The notes under the pieces: generated by a model
Told to the model about the DNA's origin: nothing
The model's database searches: none
Seen by the model: the letters and a program-made list of their open reading frames with translations, nothing else
DNA from: Burkholderiales bacterium
GTDB lineage: Bacteria > Pseudomonadota > Gammaproteobacteria > Burkholderiales > Casimicrobiaceae
Direction: 5' to 3'
DNA length: 8,411 nucleotides
Assembly: GCA_031275075.1 (NCBI GenBank)
Contig: JAISPI010000183.1
Location: 1 to 8,411 of the forward strand
Position numbers and translations under genes: made by a program
In this document: piece by piece, positions 1-6,931 of the stretch
Position numbering within the stretch: position 1 is the first letter of the stretch
Layout of the letters: each line of letters opens with the position of its first letter

Positions 1-2367
1 TACATCGGTTTCGTTACGTGTGTGTCGCAGATTTTCGCGTTGCGTCATCTCGTTGTGCGACTGCATTTGCGCTTCAGCGATTTCAACAGCGATCAATTCA
101 CGCTGTTCGGCTTCCTGTGCTTCCAAGGTTTTCAGTTCTTCGCTGTCGTGCGTAAGCTGCGCTTTACGGCTGGCGAATGCTTCTGCCTCTTTGCGCAATT
201 GCGCCAGTTCCAGTTCGAGGTTGTGGCAACGTTTTTGTTGTGATGCCAGCGCTACCTGTTGGTTTTGTTCGTTCCGCTGTGCATTGGCCAGCGCTTCTTC
301 GGCTTGATCAAGCGCCTGACGGGCTTCTTGTGCTTGCGCGTCGGCCAACGCGATGTGTTCATCGAGTTGTGCCAGCTCACGTTGGCGAACGATGACGCCG
401 TGCAGTTCACTGTCGGGCGCAAACACGGTAACGCTTTGCGCGGTAATGATATGGCCTTGCGGAATCACAAAACTGCCGCCGGGTGGCAGGTCGGCTCTGT
501 CGGTCAGCGCTTGTGCCAGCGAATCGCGGCAACGCACGCCGTACAACATATCGGCGAGCATCTGCGCAAAGCGGGAATCCTTGATGCGCAGTTTGTGGTA
601 CAGCGCATCGTTCGACGGTGAGACATGCGCAGCACCGGAGCGTTGCGCGGAAAACACGGTGATTTTCGGCGCGGTGTCGCCGTTATCGAGCCAATGCGCG
701 ACATCGGCAAGTGAATCGAGTTCCAGCGCATTCAGGCGTTCACGCAGGGCGGCTTCCAGCGCGTCTTCCCAACCGGTTTCGATGTCGAGTTTCTGCCACA
801 GCCGGGCGGCTTCGTTCAATCCTTTTTGTGTCAGCCAGGCATCGGTATCGGGTTGTCCGATTTTGGCCTGTAACGACGCCAGCGCCTGATGGCGAGCGGT
901 ATGGTCGGTGAGCGCCTTACTTTGTTTCTGCCAATGGGCGAGCGCCTCGCGCTGTTGCACTTGCAGCGTTTGCGCATTTTGCTGCAAATCGGTCAATGCT
1001 TGCTGCTGGTTTTGCCACTCAGCGGTTTCTTGCGCAAGTTGTTCTTCAACATCGGAAACGGCCACCACACCCGGTCCGCTCATCGCGGTGAGTTCCGCTT
1101 CCAGTTTTTCACGGCGTTGCCGCAAGCGGTCGGTGGTACGCAGACTGTTGTCGCGGCGGGTTTCGGCGACGCGCACGGTTTGCTCCAGTTGCGCCATCTG
1201 TTGTTGTAGTTCGTTAAACCGTTGTACGGCCTCCCGCACGGCAGTTTCCAGCGCCGGTAGCGCGGCCTGTGCGTTACGTTCTTCTTCTTGCGCGTGCTCA
1301 TGCGCAGACAAGGCATTTTCAAGCGCGGTTTCCAATGTCGACTGTTCACCGTCGAGCTGCGTCTCTTGTGTGGCCAGCACACCGATCTGCTCGTGAATGT
1401 GTTCGACCTGCTGGGCGATCCGTGTTTCATTTTCACGGGCAAACGCCAATTGTTGTTCCAACCGGGTGACTTCCGAGTTGGCGGCGTAGAAAGCGCCTTG
1501 CTTGTCGTGCAGCGCGTCGCCGGCAGCGTAATGTGTATCACGCAGATGTTCGAGCTTGACTTCAATCGCGCGGATGTCGCTCTGCGCAGCCTCGAAAGCA
1601 ACGGCCAGACTGGCAACTTCGAGTTGGCAGCGTTCGCGTGTTTTTGCGGCGTCCTGTTGCTTTGAATACCACAACATATGTTGGGCGTTCTTCAGGCGCG
1701 ATTCGTAATCGCGGTATTCGGCGGCGACTTTGGCTTGCGCATTGAGATGCGTCAACTGATTGCCAAGCTCATGCTGGATGTCTTCGATGCGCGATAAATT
1801 TTCGCGGGTATCGGACAGACGGCCTTCGGTTTCCTTGCGGCGCTCTTTGTATTTGGAGACACCGGCGGCTTCTTCGAGAAAGACGCGCAATTCTTCCGGC
1901 TTTGCTTCAATCACGCGCGAAATCATACCTTGCTCGATGATCGCGTAAGCGCGCGGGCCCAGGCCGGTGCCGAGAAAAAGATCATGAATGTCGCGGCGGC
2001 GCACTGGAATGTTATTGATGTAATAAGTGCTGTCGCCGTCACGGGTCAGTACGCGTTTGATTGACAGTTCGGTGTACTGTCCCCACTGGCCACCGATACG
2101 ACCGGCGCTGTTATCGAAATGCAGTTCAACCGAAGCACGCGAAATCGGCTTGCGGTCACCGGCGCCGTTGAAGATCACATCCTGCATCGATTCGCCGCGC
2201 AATGCCGAGGCTTTCGATTCACCGAGTACCCAGCGCACCGCATCGATCACGTTGGATTTGCCGCAACCGTTAGGACCGACAATACCGACCAATTGACCGG
2301 GGGTGCCGATGGTGGTCGGATCGACGAACGATTTGAAGCCGGAGAGTTTGATATGGGTTAGACGCAA
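1..2367 (-). CDS. smc: Chromosome segregation protein SMC, N-terminal 789 residues (3' end outside window)
   Basis: Structural maintenance of chromosomes ATPase. It forms a homodimeric ring that, with ScpA and ScpB, compacts and segregates the chromosome on the nucleoid. The minus-strand frame is open from 2367 to base 1. It begins MRLTHIKLSGFKSFVDPT and has a Walker A motif GPNGCGKS at residues 31-38. Further head-domain signatures follow (ALRGESMQDVIFNG, then IIEQGMISRVIEAKPEELR). Residues from about 165 to 510 are Glu/Gln/Ala/Leu-rich coiled coil. The hinge spans about 515-665 and includes GWEDALEAAL, GVRCRDSLAQAL and SELHGVIVRQREL. Coiled coil then resumes to the window edge. The ABC signature and Walker B would lie in the missing part, about 380 residues judging from usual family length. 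The start is TTG at 2367: it gives the family N-terminus, has an AAGAGG site six bases upstream, and the first in-frame ATG comes only after Walker A. An in-frame GTG at 2391 is a less likely start. No frameshift was seen. Confidence 0.96.
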   Translation of the reverse strand, partial: MRLTHIKLSGFKSFVDPTTIGTPGQLVGIVGPNGCGKSNVIDAVRWVLGESKASALRGESMQDVIFNGAGDRKPISRASVELHFDNSAGRIGGQWGQYTELSIKRVLTRDGDSTYYINNIPVRRRDIHDLFLGTGLGPRAYAIIEQGMISRVIEAKPEELRVFLEEAAGVSKYKERRKETEGRLSDTRENLSRIEDIQHELGNQLTHLNAQAKVAAEYRDYESRLKNAQHMLWYSKQQDAAKTRERCQLEVASLAVAFEAAQSDIRAIEVKLEHLRDTHYAAGDALHDKQGAFYAANSEVTRLEQQLAFARENETRIAQQVEHIHEQIGVLATQETQLDGEQSTLETALENALSAHEHAQEEERNAQAALPALETAVREAVQRFNELQQQMAQLEQTVRVAETRRDNSLRTTDRLRQRREKLEAELTAMSGPGVVAVSDVEEQLAQETAEWQNQQQALTDLQQNAQTLQVQQREALAHWQKQSKALTDHTARHQALASLQAKIGQPDTDAWLTQKGLNEAARLWQKLDIETGWEDALEAALRERLNALELDSLADVAHWLDNGDTAPKITVFSAQRSGAAHVSPSNDALYHKLRIKDSRFAQMLADMLYGVRCRDSLAQALTDRADLPPGGSFVIPQGHIITAQSVTVFAPDSELHGVIVRQRELAQLDEHIALADAQAQEARQALDQAEEALANAQRNEQNQQVALASQQKRCHNLELELAQLRKEAEAFASRKAQLTHDSEELKTLEAQEAEQRELIAVEIAEAQMQSHNEMTQRENLRHTRNETDV

Positions 2368-2373
2368 AGCGGG

Positions 2374-2379
2374 CCTCTT
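2374..2379 (-). promoter_or_regulatory. Ribosome binding site that fixes the TTG start of smc
   Basis: On the minus strand AAGAGG lies six bases upstream of TTG at 2367-2365. The spacing is normal. Together with the conserved RLTHIKLSGFKSF N-terminus it supports the rare TTG start over the in-frame GTG at 2391, which has no comparable site. Confidence 0.75.
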
Positions 2380-2454
2380 GAAGCAAAACACGAGCAAACA
2401 GCAGACAGGCAAGCAGCGGCGAAAACAGTGCTGCGGAGCTTGACGGAAGCGGGA

Positions 2455-2460
2455 ATTATA
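2455..2460 (-). promoter_or_regulatory. Candidate -10 element of the smc promoter
   Basis: The minus strand reads TATAAT here, a perfect sigma-70 -10 hexamer, about 90 bases upstream of the smc start. No good -35 hexamer sits 16-19 bases further upstream (the matches near 2477-2484 are poor). The preceding bases, CGT, are only a partial extended -10. Transcription would start near 2448 and leave a leader of about 80 bases. The assignment rests on the single hexamer and its position. Confidence 0.4.
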
Positions 2461-2526
2461 ACGGAAGCGCTGGCCGCGCTTTGGGGTAAGAACGGCGGCT
2501 GTAAGCGAGTACCGACGGGATAAATC

Positions 2527-2535
2527 TGTGGATAA
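2527..2535 (-). promoter_or_regulatory. DnaA box 1 (perfect consensus)
   Basis: The minus strand reads TTATCCACA, identical to the high-affinity DnaA box consensus. It lies in the smc/nrdA intergenic region, 300 bases before the nrdA start and upstream of the smc -10 candidate. A second box in the same orientation starts 22 bases away, about two helical turns. DnaA boxes that regulate nrdAB are established in E. coli, so a regulatory role is the natural reading. Binding itself is inferred. Confidence 0.7.
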
Positions 2536-2548
2536 CTATATTTTAGAT

Positions 2549-2557
2549 TGTGAATAA
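2549..2557 (-). promoter_or_regulatory. DnaA box 2
   Basis: The minus strand reads TTATTCACA, which fits the relaxed consensus TTATNCACA. It is in the same orientation as box 1, with 13 bases between them. The pair suggests cooperative DnaA binding. Two boxes are too few for a replication origin of the usual kind. Confidence 0.65.
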
Positions 2558-2670
2558 CGTTGGGGAAGAAATGATGCCGAAAGCAAAAAGCGTGTATATC
2601 CGACTGTTTTACAAAGGTTTATTGGGCTGCTTTCGTCTTTATGATTTTGGCGTTATTTTGTTGATATGTT

Positions 2671-2698
2671 TTGCCTATCAATACCACCCATAGATAAT
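2671..2698 (+). promoter_or_regulatory. Candidate sigma-70 promoter for nrdAB
   Basis: TTGCCT (2671-2676, 4 of 6 matches to TTGACA) and GATAAT (2693-2698, 5 of 6 matches to TATAAT) are separated by 16 bases. Transcription would start near 2705, leaving a leader of about 120 bases before nrdA. The region is AT-rich, so chance matches are common and other placements are possible. The DnaA boxes would lie well upstream of this promoter. Confidence 0.35.
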
Positions 2699-2710
2699 TA
2701 TTAAAAAATT

Positions 2711-2726
2711 CAACTAAATATAGTAG
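2711..2726 (+). promoter_or_regulatory. Possible NrdR box (single, imperfect)
   Basis: The core CTAAATATAG matches 9 of 10 positions of the NrdR-box core CWATATATWG, but the outer bases match poorly, giving about 11 of 16 overall. It lies just downstream of the predicted nrdA start of transcription, where an ATP/dATP-sensing NrdR repressor could act. NrdR boxes normally occur in pairs about three helical turns apart, and I found no convincing partner. It may be a chance AT-rich palindrome. Confidence 0.3.
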
Positions 2727-2827
2727 ACTAATCCTCCGGTTGCCGTTTTATCAGCGCCACCGTAGAGTACCGCTGTGGCCATGTCCGGAGCATTGCGACC
2801 ATCTCTCTTTTTGTTTTCGAGGTCTTC

Positions 2828-5716
2828 ATGTCTGTATCTGTAACATCCCCACCAACAACGTTCGCGTCTTTTTCTTCTGCTTCCTCCTCCCCGGCAACGA
2901 CAAAATCCCCCGATCCGCGCTACGCCCAGTATCAGGTGATCCGCCGTAACGGGTCGGTGGTCAGCTTCGAGCCGGGCAAAATCGCGATGGCGGTGATCAA
3001 GGCGTTTCTGGCTGTACGCGGCGAGCAGACCGCTGCCAGCGCGGCGATGCGCGATCAGGTCGCCAAGCTGACGGAAACGGTGGTTCATGCGTTGATGCGC
3101 CGAAAACCAGAAGGCGGTTCAATTCATATCGAGGAAATTCAGGATCAGGTCGAACTGGCGCTGATGCGCGGCGGCGAGCATGAAGTAGCGCGCGCTTATG
3201 TGCTGTACCGCGAACGGCGGGCGCAGGAACGCGCGGCAGCAGCGCAGGCGGCTGCGGTGAAAACGGTCGCGCCGGAATTGCATGCCATCGAAGACGGCGC
3301 GTCGAGGCTGCTCGACAGAGCGCGGCTTGAACACCTGATTCGTTCTTCGTGCGAAGGGCTGGCGGCGACCGAGCCGGAGCGCATTCTGAAAGCGACACTC
3401 AAAGATTTGTACGATGGTGTGCCGATGGCCGAAGTGCGCAAGGCGGTGGTGCTGGCTGGTCGCACGTTGATCGAAAAAGATCCGGTGTATTCCTATGTGA
3501 CGGCGCGGTTGCTGCTCGACTCGCTGCGCTTCGAGGCGCTTGGTGTGGCGGCAACGCAAGCCGACATGGCGCAGCAGTACCCGGCGTATTTCCCGAAGTT
3601 CATCGCGCACGGCATCAAGATCGGTCTCCTGAACAAGGAGCTGGCGACTTTCGATCTCGCTAAACTCGGCGCTGCGTTGAAGCCGGAGCGCGATTTGCAA
3701 TTCGGCTATCTCGGTTTGCAAACGCTGTACGACCGCTATTTTTTGAACGACCCCTATGATCGCAGCCGCGAACACAACCGCCGTTTTGAGTTGCCGCAGT
3801 GTTTCTTCATGCGGGTGGCGATGGGGCTGGCGTTGAAAGAGAAAGACCGCACCGTTCGTGCCATCGAGTTCTATAACTTGCTGTCGTCGTTCGACTTCAT
3901 GAGTTCGACGCCGACGCTGTTCAATTCGGGTGCGCAACGCTCACAACTGTCGTCGTGCTATTTGACGACCGTTTCCGACGACCTCGACGGCATCTACGAA
4001 GCGATTAAAGAAAATGCACTGCTGTCGAAATTTGCCGGCGGGCTGGGCAACGACTGGACCAACGTACGGGCGATGGGTTCGCACATCAAGGGCACCAATG
4101 GCCGTTCGCAAGGCGTCGTTCCGTTCTTGAAAGTGGTCAACGATACGGCGGTGGCGGTAAATCAGGGCGGTAAGCGCAAGGGCGCGGTGTGTTGTTACCT
4201 CGAAAGTTGGCACCTCGACATCGAAGAATTCCTCGAACTGCGCAAGAACACCGGCGATGACCGCCGCCGTACGCACGATATGAACACAGCCAACTGGATT
4301 CCCGATCTGTTCATGAAGCGGGTGATGGAAAACGGCGAATGGACGTTGTTTTCGCCGTCCGACGTGCCTGACTTGCACGATCTGTGGGGCAAAGCATTTG
4401 AGGAAGCATACACCGCCTACGAAGCCAAAGCGGAACGCGGCGAAATCAGGCTCTTCAAAAAACTGCCCGCCGTGCAGTTGTGGCGCAAAATGCTGTCGAT
4501 GCTGTTCGAAACCGGCCACCCTTGGATCACGTTCAAAGACCCTTGCAATGCGCGTTCGCCGCAGCAACACATCGGCGTCGTTCACAGTTCCAATCTGTGT
4601 ACCGAGATTACGCTGAATACCGGCCCCGATGAAATCGCTGTCTGTAACTTGGGTTCGATCAACCTCGTCGCGCATATGAAGAAAGAGGATGGCGGCTGGC
4701 AGCTTGACCTCGACAAGTTGAAGCGGACGGTGAGCATCGCGATGCGCATGCTCGACAATGTGATCGACATCAATTACTACGCTGTTGATAAAGCGAAAAA
4801 CGCTAATCTGAAACATCGTCCTATCGGTCTCGGTCTGATGGGGTTTCAGGATTGTCTGCATCTGATGCGCGTGCCGTATGCGTCGGATGCCGCAGTGCGT
4901 TTTGCCGACACCTCGATGGAGGCGATCTGCTATTACGCCTACTGGGCGTCGAGCGAATTGGCGCAGGAACGCGGCGTTTATTCGAGCTACAAAGGCAGCC
5001 TGTGGGATCGCGGCATCCTGCCGCATGACTCGATGGCGCTGCTGAAGGACACGCGCGGCGGCTACCTTGAAGTCGATACTTCTTCGACGCTCGACTGGAA
5101 AGCATTGCGCAAGCAGATCAAGACACACGGGATGCGCAACTCGAACTGCGTTGCCATCGCGCCGACGGCGACAATCTCGAACATCATCGGCGTGTCACAG
5201 TCGATCGAACCGGACTATCAAAACCTCTACGTCAAATCGAACCTGTCTGGTGAATTTACCATTGTCAACGAGCAACTGGTGAACGATTTGAAAGAACTGG
5301 ATTTGTGGGACGACGTGATGGTTGCCGACCTTAAATACTTCGATGGCTCGTTGGCGAAGATCGAGCGCGTACCGTCGCACTTGCGCGAACTGTACGCAAC
5401 GGCGTTCGAAGTTGACCCGCGCTGGATTGTCGAAGCGGGTTCGCGGCGGCAGAAATGGATTGATCAATCGCAAAGTCTCAACATCTATATGGCGGGAGCG
5501 TCCGGAAAAAAACTCGACGATACTTACAAACTCGCCTGGACGAAGGGGCTGAAAACGACGTACTACTTGCGGTCGTTGGCCGTCAGTTCCGCCGAAAAAT
5601 CGACCGGTCGCGGCGGTGAACTGAACGCGGTGTCGGCGCATGCGCCGGCTGCCGCTGTGGAAGAAGTGCCGAAATTCTGCGCAATTGACGATCCAGAGTG
5701 CGAAGCCTGCCAATGA
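2828..5716 (+). CDS. nrdA: Class Ia ribonucleoside-diphosphate reductase, alpha (large, catalytic) subunit
   Basis: Reduces ribonucleoside diphosphates to deoxyribonucleotides in the cytoplasm, using a radical made by NrdB. The protein has 962 residues. Residues 1-33 are a Ser/Thr/Pro/Ala-rich extension. Residues 35-130 form an ATP-cone (V37-I-R-R-N-G42, K51), the allosteric activity site. Residues 150-240 resemble a second, degenerate cone. The ten-stranded barrel domain follows. By comparison with E. coli, the redox pair is C377 and C606, the radical site is C591 with N589 and E593 (SSNLCTEI), and Y912-Y913 relay the radical. A C-terminal tail with C958-E-A-C961 would be reduced by thioredoxin or glutaredoxin. 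The length fits the long NrdA form (Pseudomonas type) rather than the 761-residue E. coli form. The ATG at 2828 has GAGG five bases upstream, and no later start keeps the ATP-cone intact. The gene is followed by nrdB on the same strand after 117 bases. Confidence 0.97.
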   Translation: MSVSVTSPPTTFASFSSASSSPATTKSPDPRYAQYQVIRRNGSVVSFEPGKIAMAVIKAFLAVRGEQTAASAAMRDQVAKLTETVVHALMRRKPEGGSIHIEEIQDQVELALMRGGEHEVARAYVLYRERRAQERAAAAQAAAVKTVAPELHAIEDGASRLLDRARLEHLIRSSCEGLAATEPERILKATLKDLYDGVPMAEVRKAVVLAGRTLIEKDPVYSYVTARLLLDSLRFEALGVAATQADMAQQYPAYFPKFIAHGIKIGLLNKELATFDLAKLGAALKPERDLQFGYLGLQTLYDRYFLNDPYDRSREHNRRFELPQCFFMRVAMGLALKEKDRTVRAIEFYNLLSSFDFMSSTPTLFNSGAQRSQLSSCYLTTVSDDLDGIYEAIKENALLSKFAGGLGNDWTNVRAMGSHIKGTNGRSQGVVPFLKVVNDTAVAVNQGGKRKGAVCCYLESWHLDIEEFLELRKNTGDDRRRTHDMNTANWIPDLFMKRVMENGEWTLFSPSDVPDLHDLWGKAFEEAYTAYEAKAERGEIRLFKKLPAVQLWRKMLSMLFETGHPWITFKDPCNARSPQQHIGVVHSSNLCTEITLNTGPDEIAVCNLGSINLVAHMKKEDGGWQLDLDKLKRTVSIAMRMLDNVIDINYYAVDKAKNANLKHRPIGLGLMGFQDCLHLMRVPYASDAAVRFADTSMEAICYYAYWASSELAQERGVYSSYKGSLWDRGILPHDSMALLKDTRGGYLEVDTSSTLDWKALRKQIKTHGMRNSNCVAIAPTATISNIIGVSQSIEPDYQNLYVKSNLSGEFTIVNEQLVNDLKELDLWDDVMVADLKYFDGSLAKIERVPSHLRELYATAFEVDPRWIVEAGSRRQKWIDQSQSLNIYMAGASGKKLDDTYKLAWTKGLKTTYYLRSLAVSSAEKSTGRGGELNAVSAHAPAAAVEEVPKFCAIDDPECEACQ

Positions 5717-5833
5717 TTGGATTTAACCGCAGAGAAGCAAAGGGCTTAAAGGTTTTGAGTTTTTTGCGTGCGGTTACTTACAACGTTACTTTATTAAGAT
5801 AAGTTTTATTGCTGAACAATGTAGGAGAATACC
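5717..5833 (+). other. nrdA-nrdB intergenic spacer
   Basis: A 117-base spacer. It contains CCGCAGAGAAGCAAAGG (from about 5727), reminiscent of short intergenic repeats seen in other proteobacteria, and an AT-rich stretch before nrdB. I found no hairpin followed by a T run and no good promoter, so cotranscription of nrdA and nrdB is the simplest reading. Confidence 0.5.
5823..5828 (+). promoter_or_regulatory. Strong ribosome binding site of nrdB
   Basis: AGGAGA lies just upstream of the ATG at 5834, with six bases between AGGAG and the start. It is a stronger match than the GAGG before nrdA, so separate and efficient translation of the small subunit is likely despite the long spacer. Confidence 0.8.
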
Positions 5834-6931
5834 ATGTTGACTTTTGAAGAAGTGGCCGCGCCAAGTGCGGTTGACCGTGCATTGGCCGAGGCCGCCGCCA
5901 AACATATCGAAACCCGTCGCGTGCGCGTCGAAGACAAATTCATCATCAACGGCAAGGCCGACGTCAACCAGCTCGTGCCGTTCAAATACAACTGGGCATG
6001 GGACAAGTACCTTGCCGGATGTGCGAATCACTGGATGCCGCAGGAAGTGAACATGCAGCGCGATATCGAACTTTGGAAAAACCCGAACGGGTTGACCGAC
6101 GATGAGCGATTGATCGTGATTCGCAACCTTGGCTTTTTTTCAACCGCCGATTCTCTGGCGGCAAATAACATCGTGCTCGGCACCTACCGCCATATCACTG
6201 CGCCGGAGTGTCGCCAATACCTATTGCGGCAGGCGTTCGAGGAAGCGATTCATACGCACGCCTATCAGTACATCGTCGAGAGCCTTGGCCTCGATGAAGG
6301 CGAAATCTTCAACGCTTATCACGAGATCAAGTCGATTGCGGAAAAAGACGAATTCCTGATGCCGTTCATCGAGACGTTGACCAATCCCGACTTCAGAACC
6401 GGAACGGCCGAAAACGATCAGAAGCTATTGAAGTCATTGATTGTTTTCGCCTGCATTATGGAAGGGCTGTTCTTTTACGTCGGCTTTGTACAAATCCTGG
6501 CGCTTGGCCGTCAGAACAAACTGGTCGGCGCATCTGAACAGTATCAATACATCCTGCGCGACGAGTCGATGCACTGCAACTTCGGCATCGATATGATCAA
6601 CACCATCAAACTCGAAAATCCGCATTTGTGGATAGCGGAATTCAGACAGGAAATCGGCGACCTCATCAGAAAGGCGGTCGATCTCGAATACGCTTACGCT
6701 GAAGACACGATGCCGCGTGGCGTACTGGGGCTCAACGCGCCGATGTTCAAGGAGTACCTGCGCTTCATTGCCAACCGGCGTTGTCAGCAAATCGGCCTCG
6801 ACCAACTTTTCCCCGGTGCCGATAATCCGTTCCCTTGGATGTCGGAAGTCATCGATTTGAAGAAGGAAAAGAATTTCTTCGAAACGAGAGTGACTGAATA
6901 CCAGACGGGTGGGACGTTGAGCTGGGATTGA
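5834..6931 (+). CDS. nrdB: Class Ia ribonucleoside-diphosphate reductase, beta (radical-generating) subunit
   Basis: Ferritin-like diiron protein of 365 residues. It makes and stores the tyrosyl radical passed to NrdA for each round of nucleotide reduction. The metal-ligand pattern is complete by comparison with E. coli NrdB: D106 (in FFSTADSLAANN), E137 and H140 (EEAIHTHAY), E210 (CIMEGLFFY), and E244 and H247 (LRDESMHCNF). Y144, seven residues after E137, matches the radical tyrosine Y122 of E. coli, so this is a tyrosyl-radical enzyme and not the Phe-containing class Ic type. The C-terminal tail (ETRVTEYQTGGTLSWD) includes a Tyr suited to radical transfer and should dock to NrdA. The start is ATG at 5834 with AGGAGA upstream. 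The stop at 6929-6931 overlaps the first possible TTG codon of the next reading frame. No obvious intrinsic terminator follows; a pyrimidine-rich tract does. Confidence 0.97.
   Translation: MLTFEEVAAPSAVDRALAEAAAKHIETRRVRVEDKFIINGKADVNQLVPFKYNWAWDKYLAGCANHWMPQEVNMQRDIELWKNPNGLTDDERLIVIRNLGFFSTADSLAANNIVLGTYRHITAPECRQYLLRQAFEEAIHTHAYQYIVESLGLDEGEIFNAYHEIKSIAEKDEFLMPFIETLTNPDFRTGTAENDQKLLKSLIVFACIMEGLFFYVGFVQILALGRQNKLVGASEQYQYILRDESMHCNFGIDMINTIKLENPHLWIAEFRQEIGDLIRKAVDLEYAYAEDTMPRGVLGLNAPMFKEYLRFIANRRCQQIGLDQLFPGADNPFPWMSEVIDLKKEKNFFETRVTEYQTGGTLSWD

Larger units (their letters stand above)
2368..2827. other. Divergent smc / nrdAB intergenic control region
   Basis: These 460 bases contain no convincing gene. 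The half next to smc is GC-rich and carries the putative smc -10. The middle has two DnaA boxes. The stretch from about 2590 to 2725 is AT-rich and carries the nrdA promoter candidate. The last 100 bases look like an nrdA leader, with a 6-base inverted repeat (CTCCGG at 2734-2739, CCGGAG at 2785-2790) that could close a large hairpin. I saw no riboswitch consensus and no intrinsic terminator. Confidence 0.8.

Noticed and set aside
20..2361. Series of plus-strand open frames of 60-180 codons opposite smc
   Set aside because: They are Cys/Ser/Arg/Phe-rich antisense readings of the coiled-coil codons of smc and overlap each other in several frames.
2527..2557. Replication origin
   Set aside because: Only two DnaA boxes, no dnaA/dnaN/parAB neighbours and no cluster of AT-rich 13-mers. 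A regulatory role is more economical.
2688..2697. Second NrdR box paired with the one at 2711-2726
   Set aside because: Only about 7 of 10 core positions match and the 26-base spacing is out of helical phase with the usual pair spacing.
3119..3937. 272-codon minus-strand open frame opposite the 5' part of nrdA
   Set aside because: Same composition artefact: Arg/His/Gln-rich, with no family resemblance.
3941..5128. Long (395-codon) minus-strand open frame opposite nrdA
   Set aside because: Its translation is rich in R, H, Q and V with no recognisable motif. It lies opposite a fully conserved nrdA, and open antisense frames are common opposite genes with strong GC codon bias.
5755..5797. Separate nrdB promoter in the nrdA-nrdB spacer
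   Set aside because: TTGAGT or TTGCGT have only poor -10 partners (TTACAA, TACTTT) at acceptable spacing.
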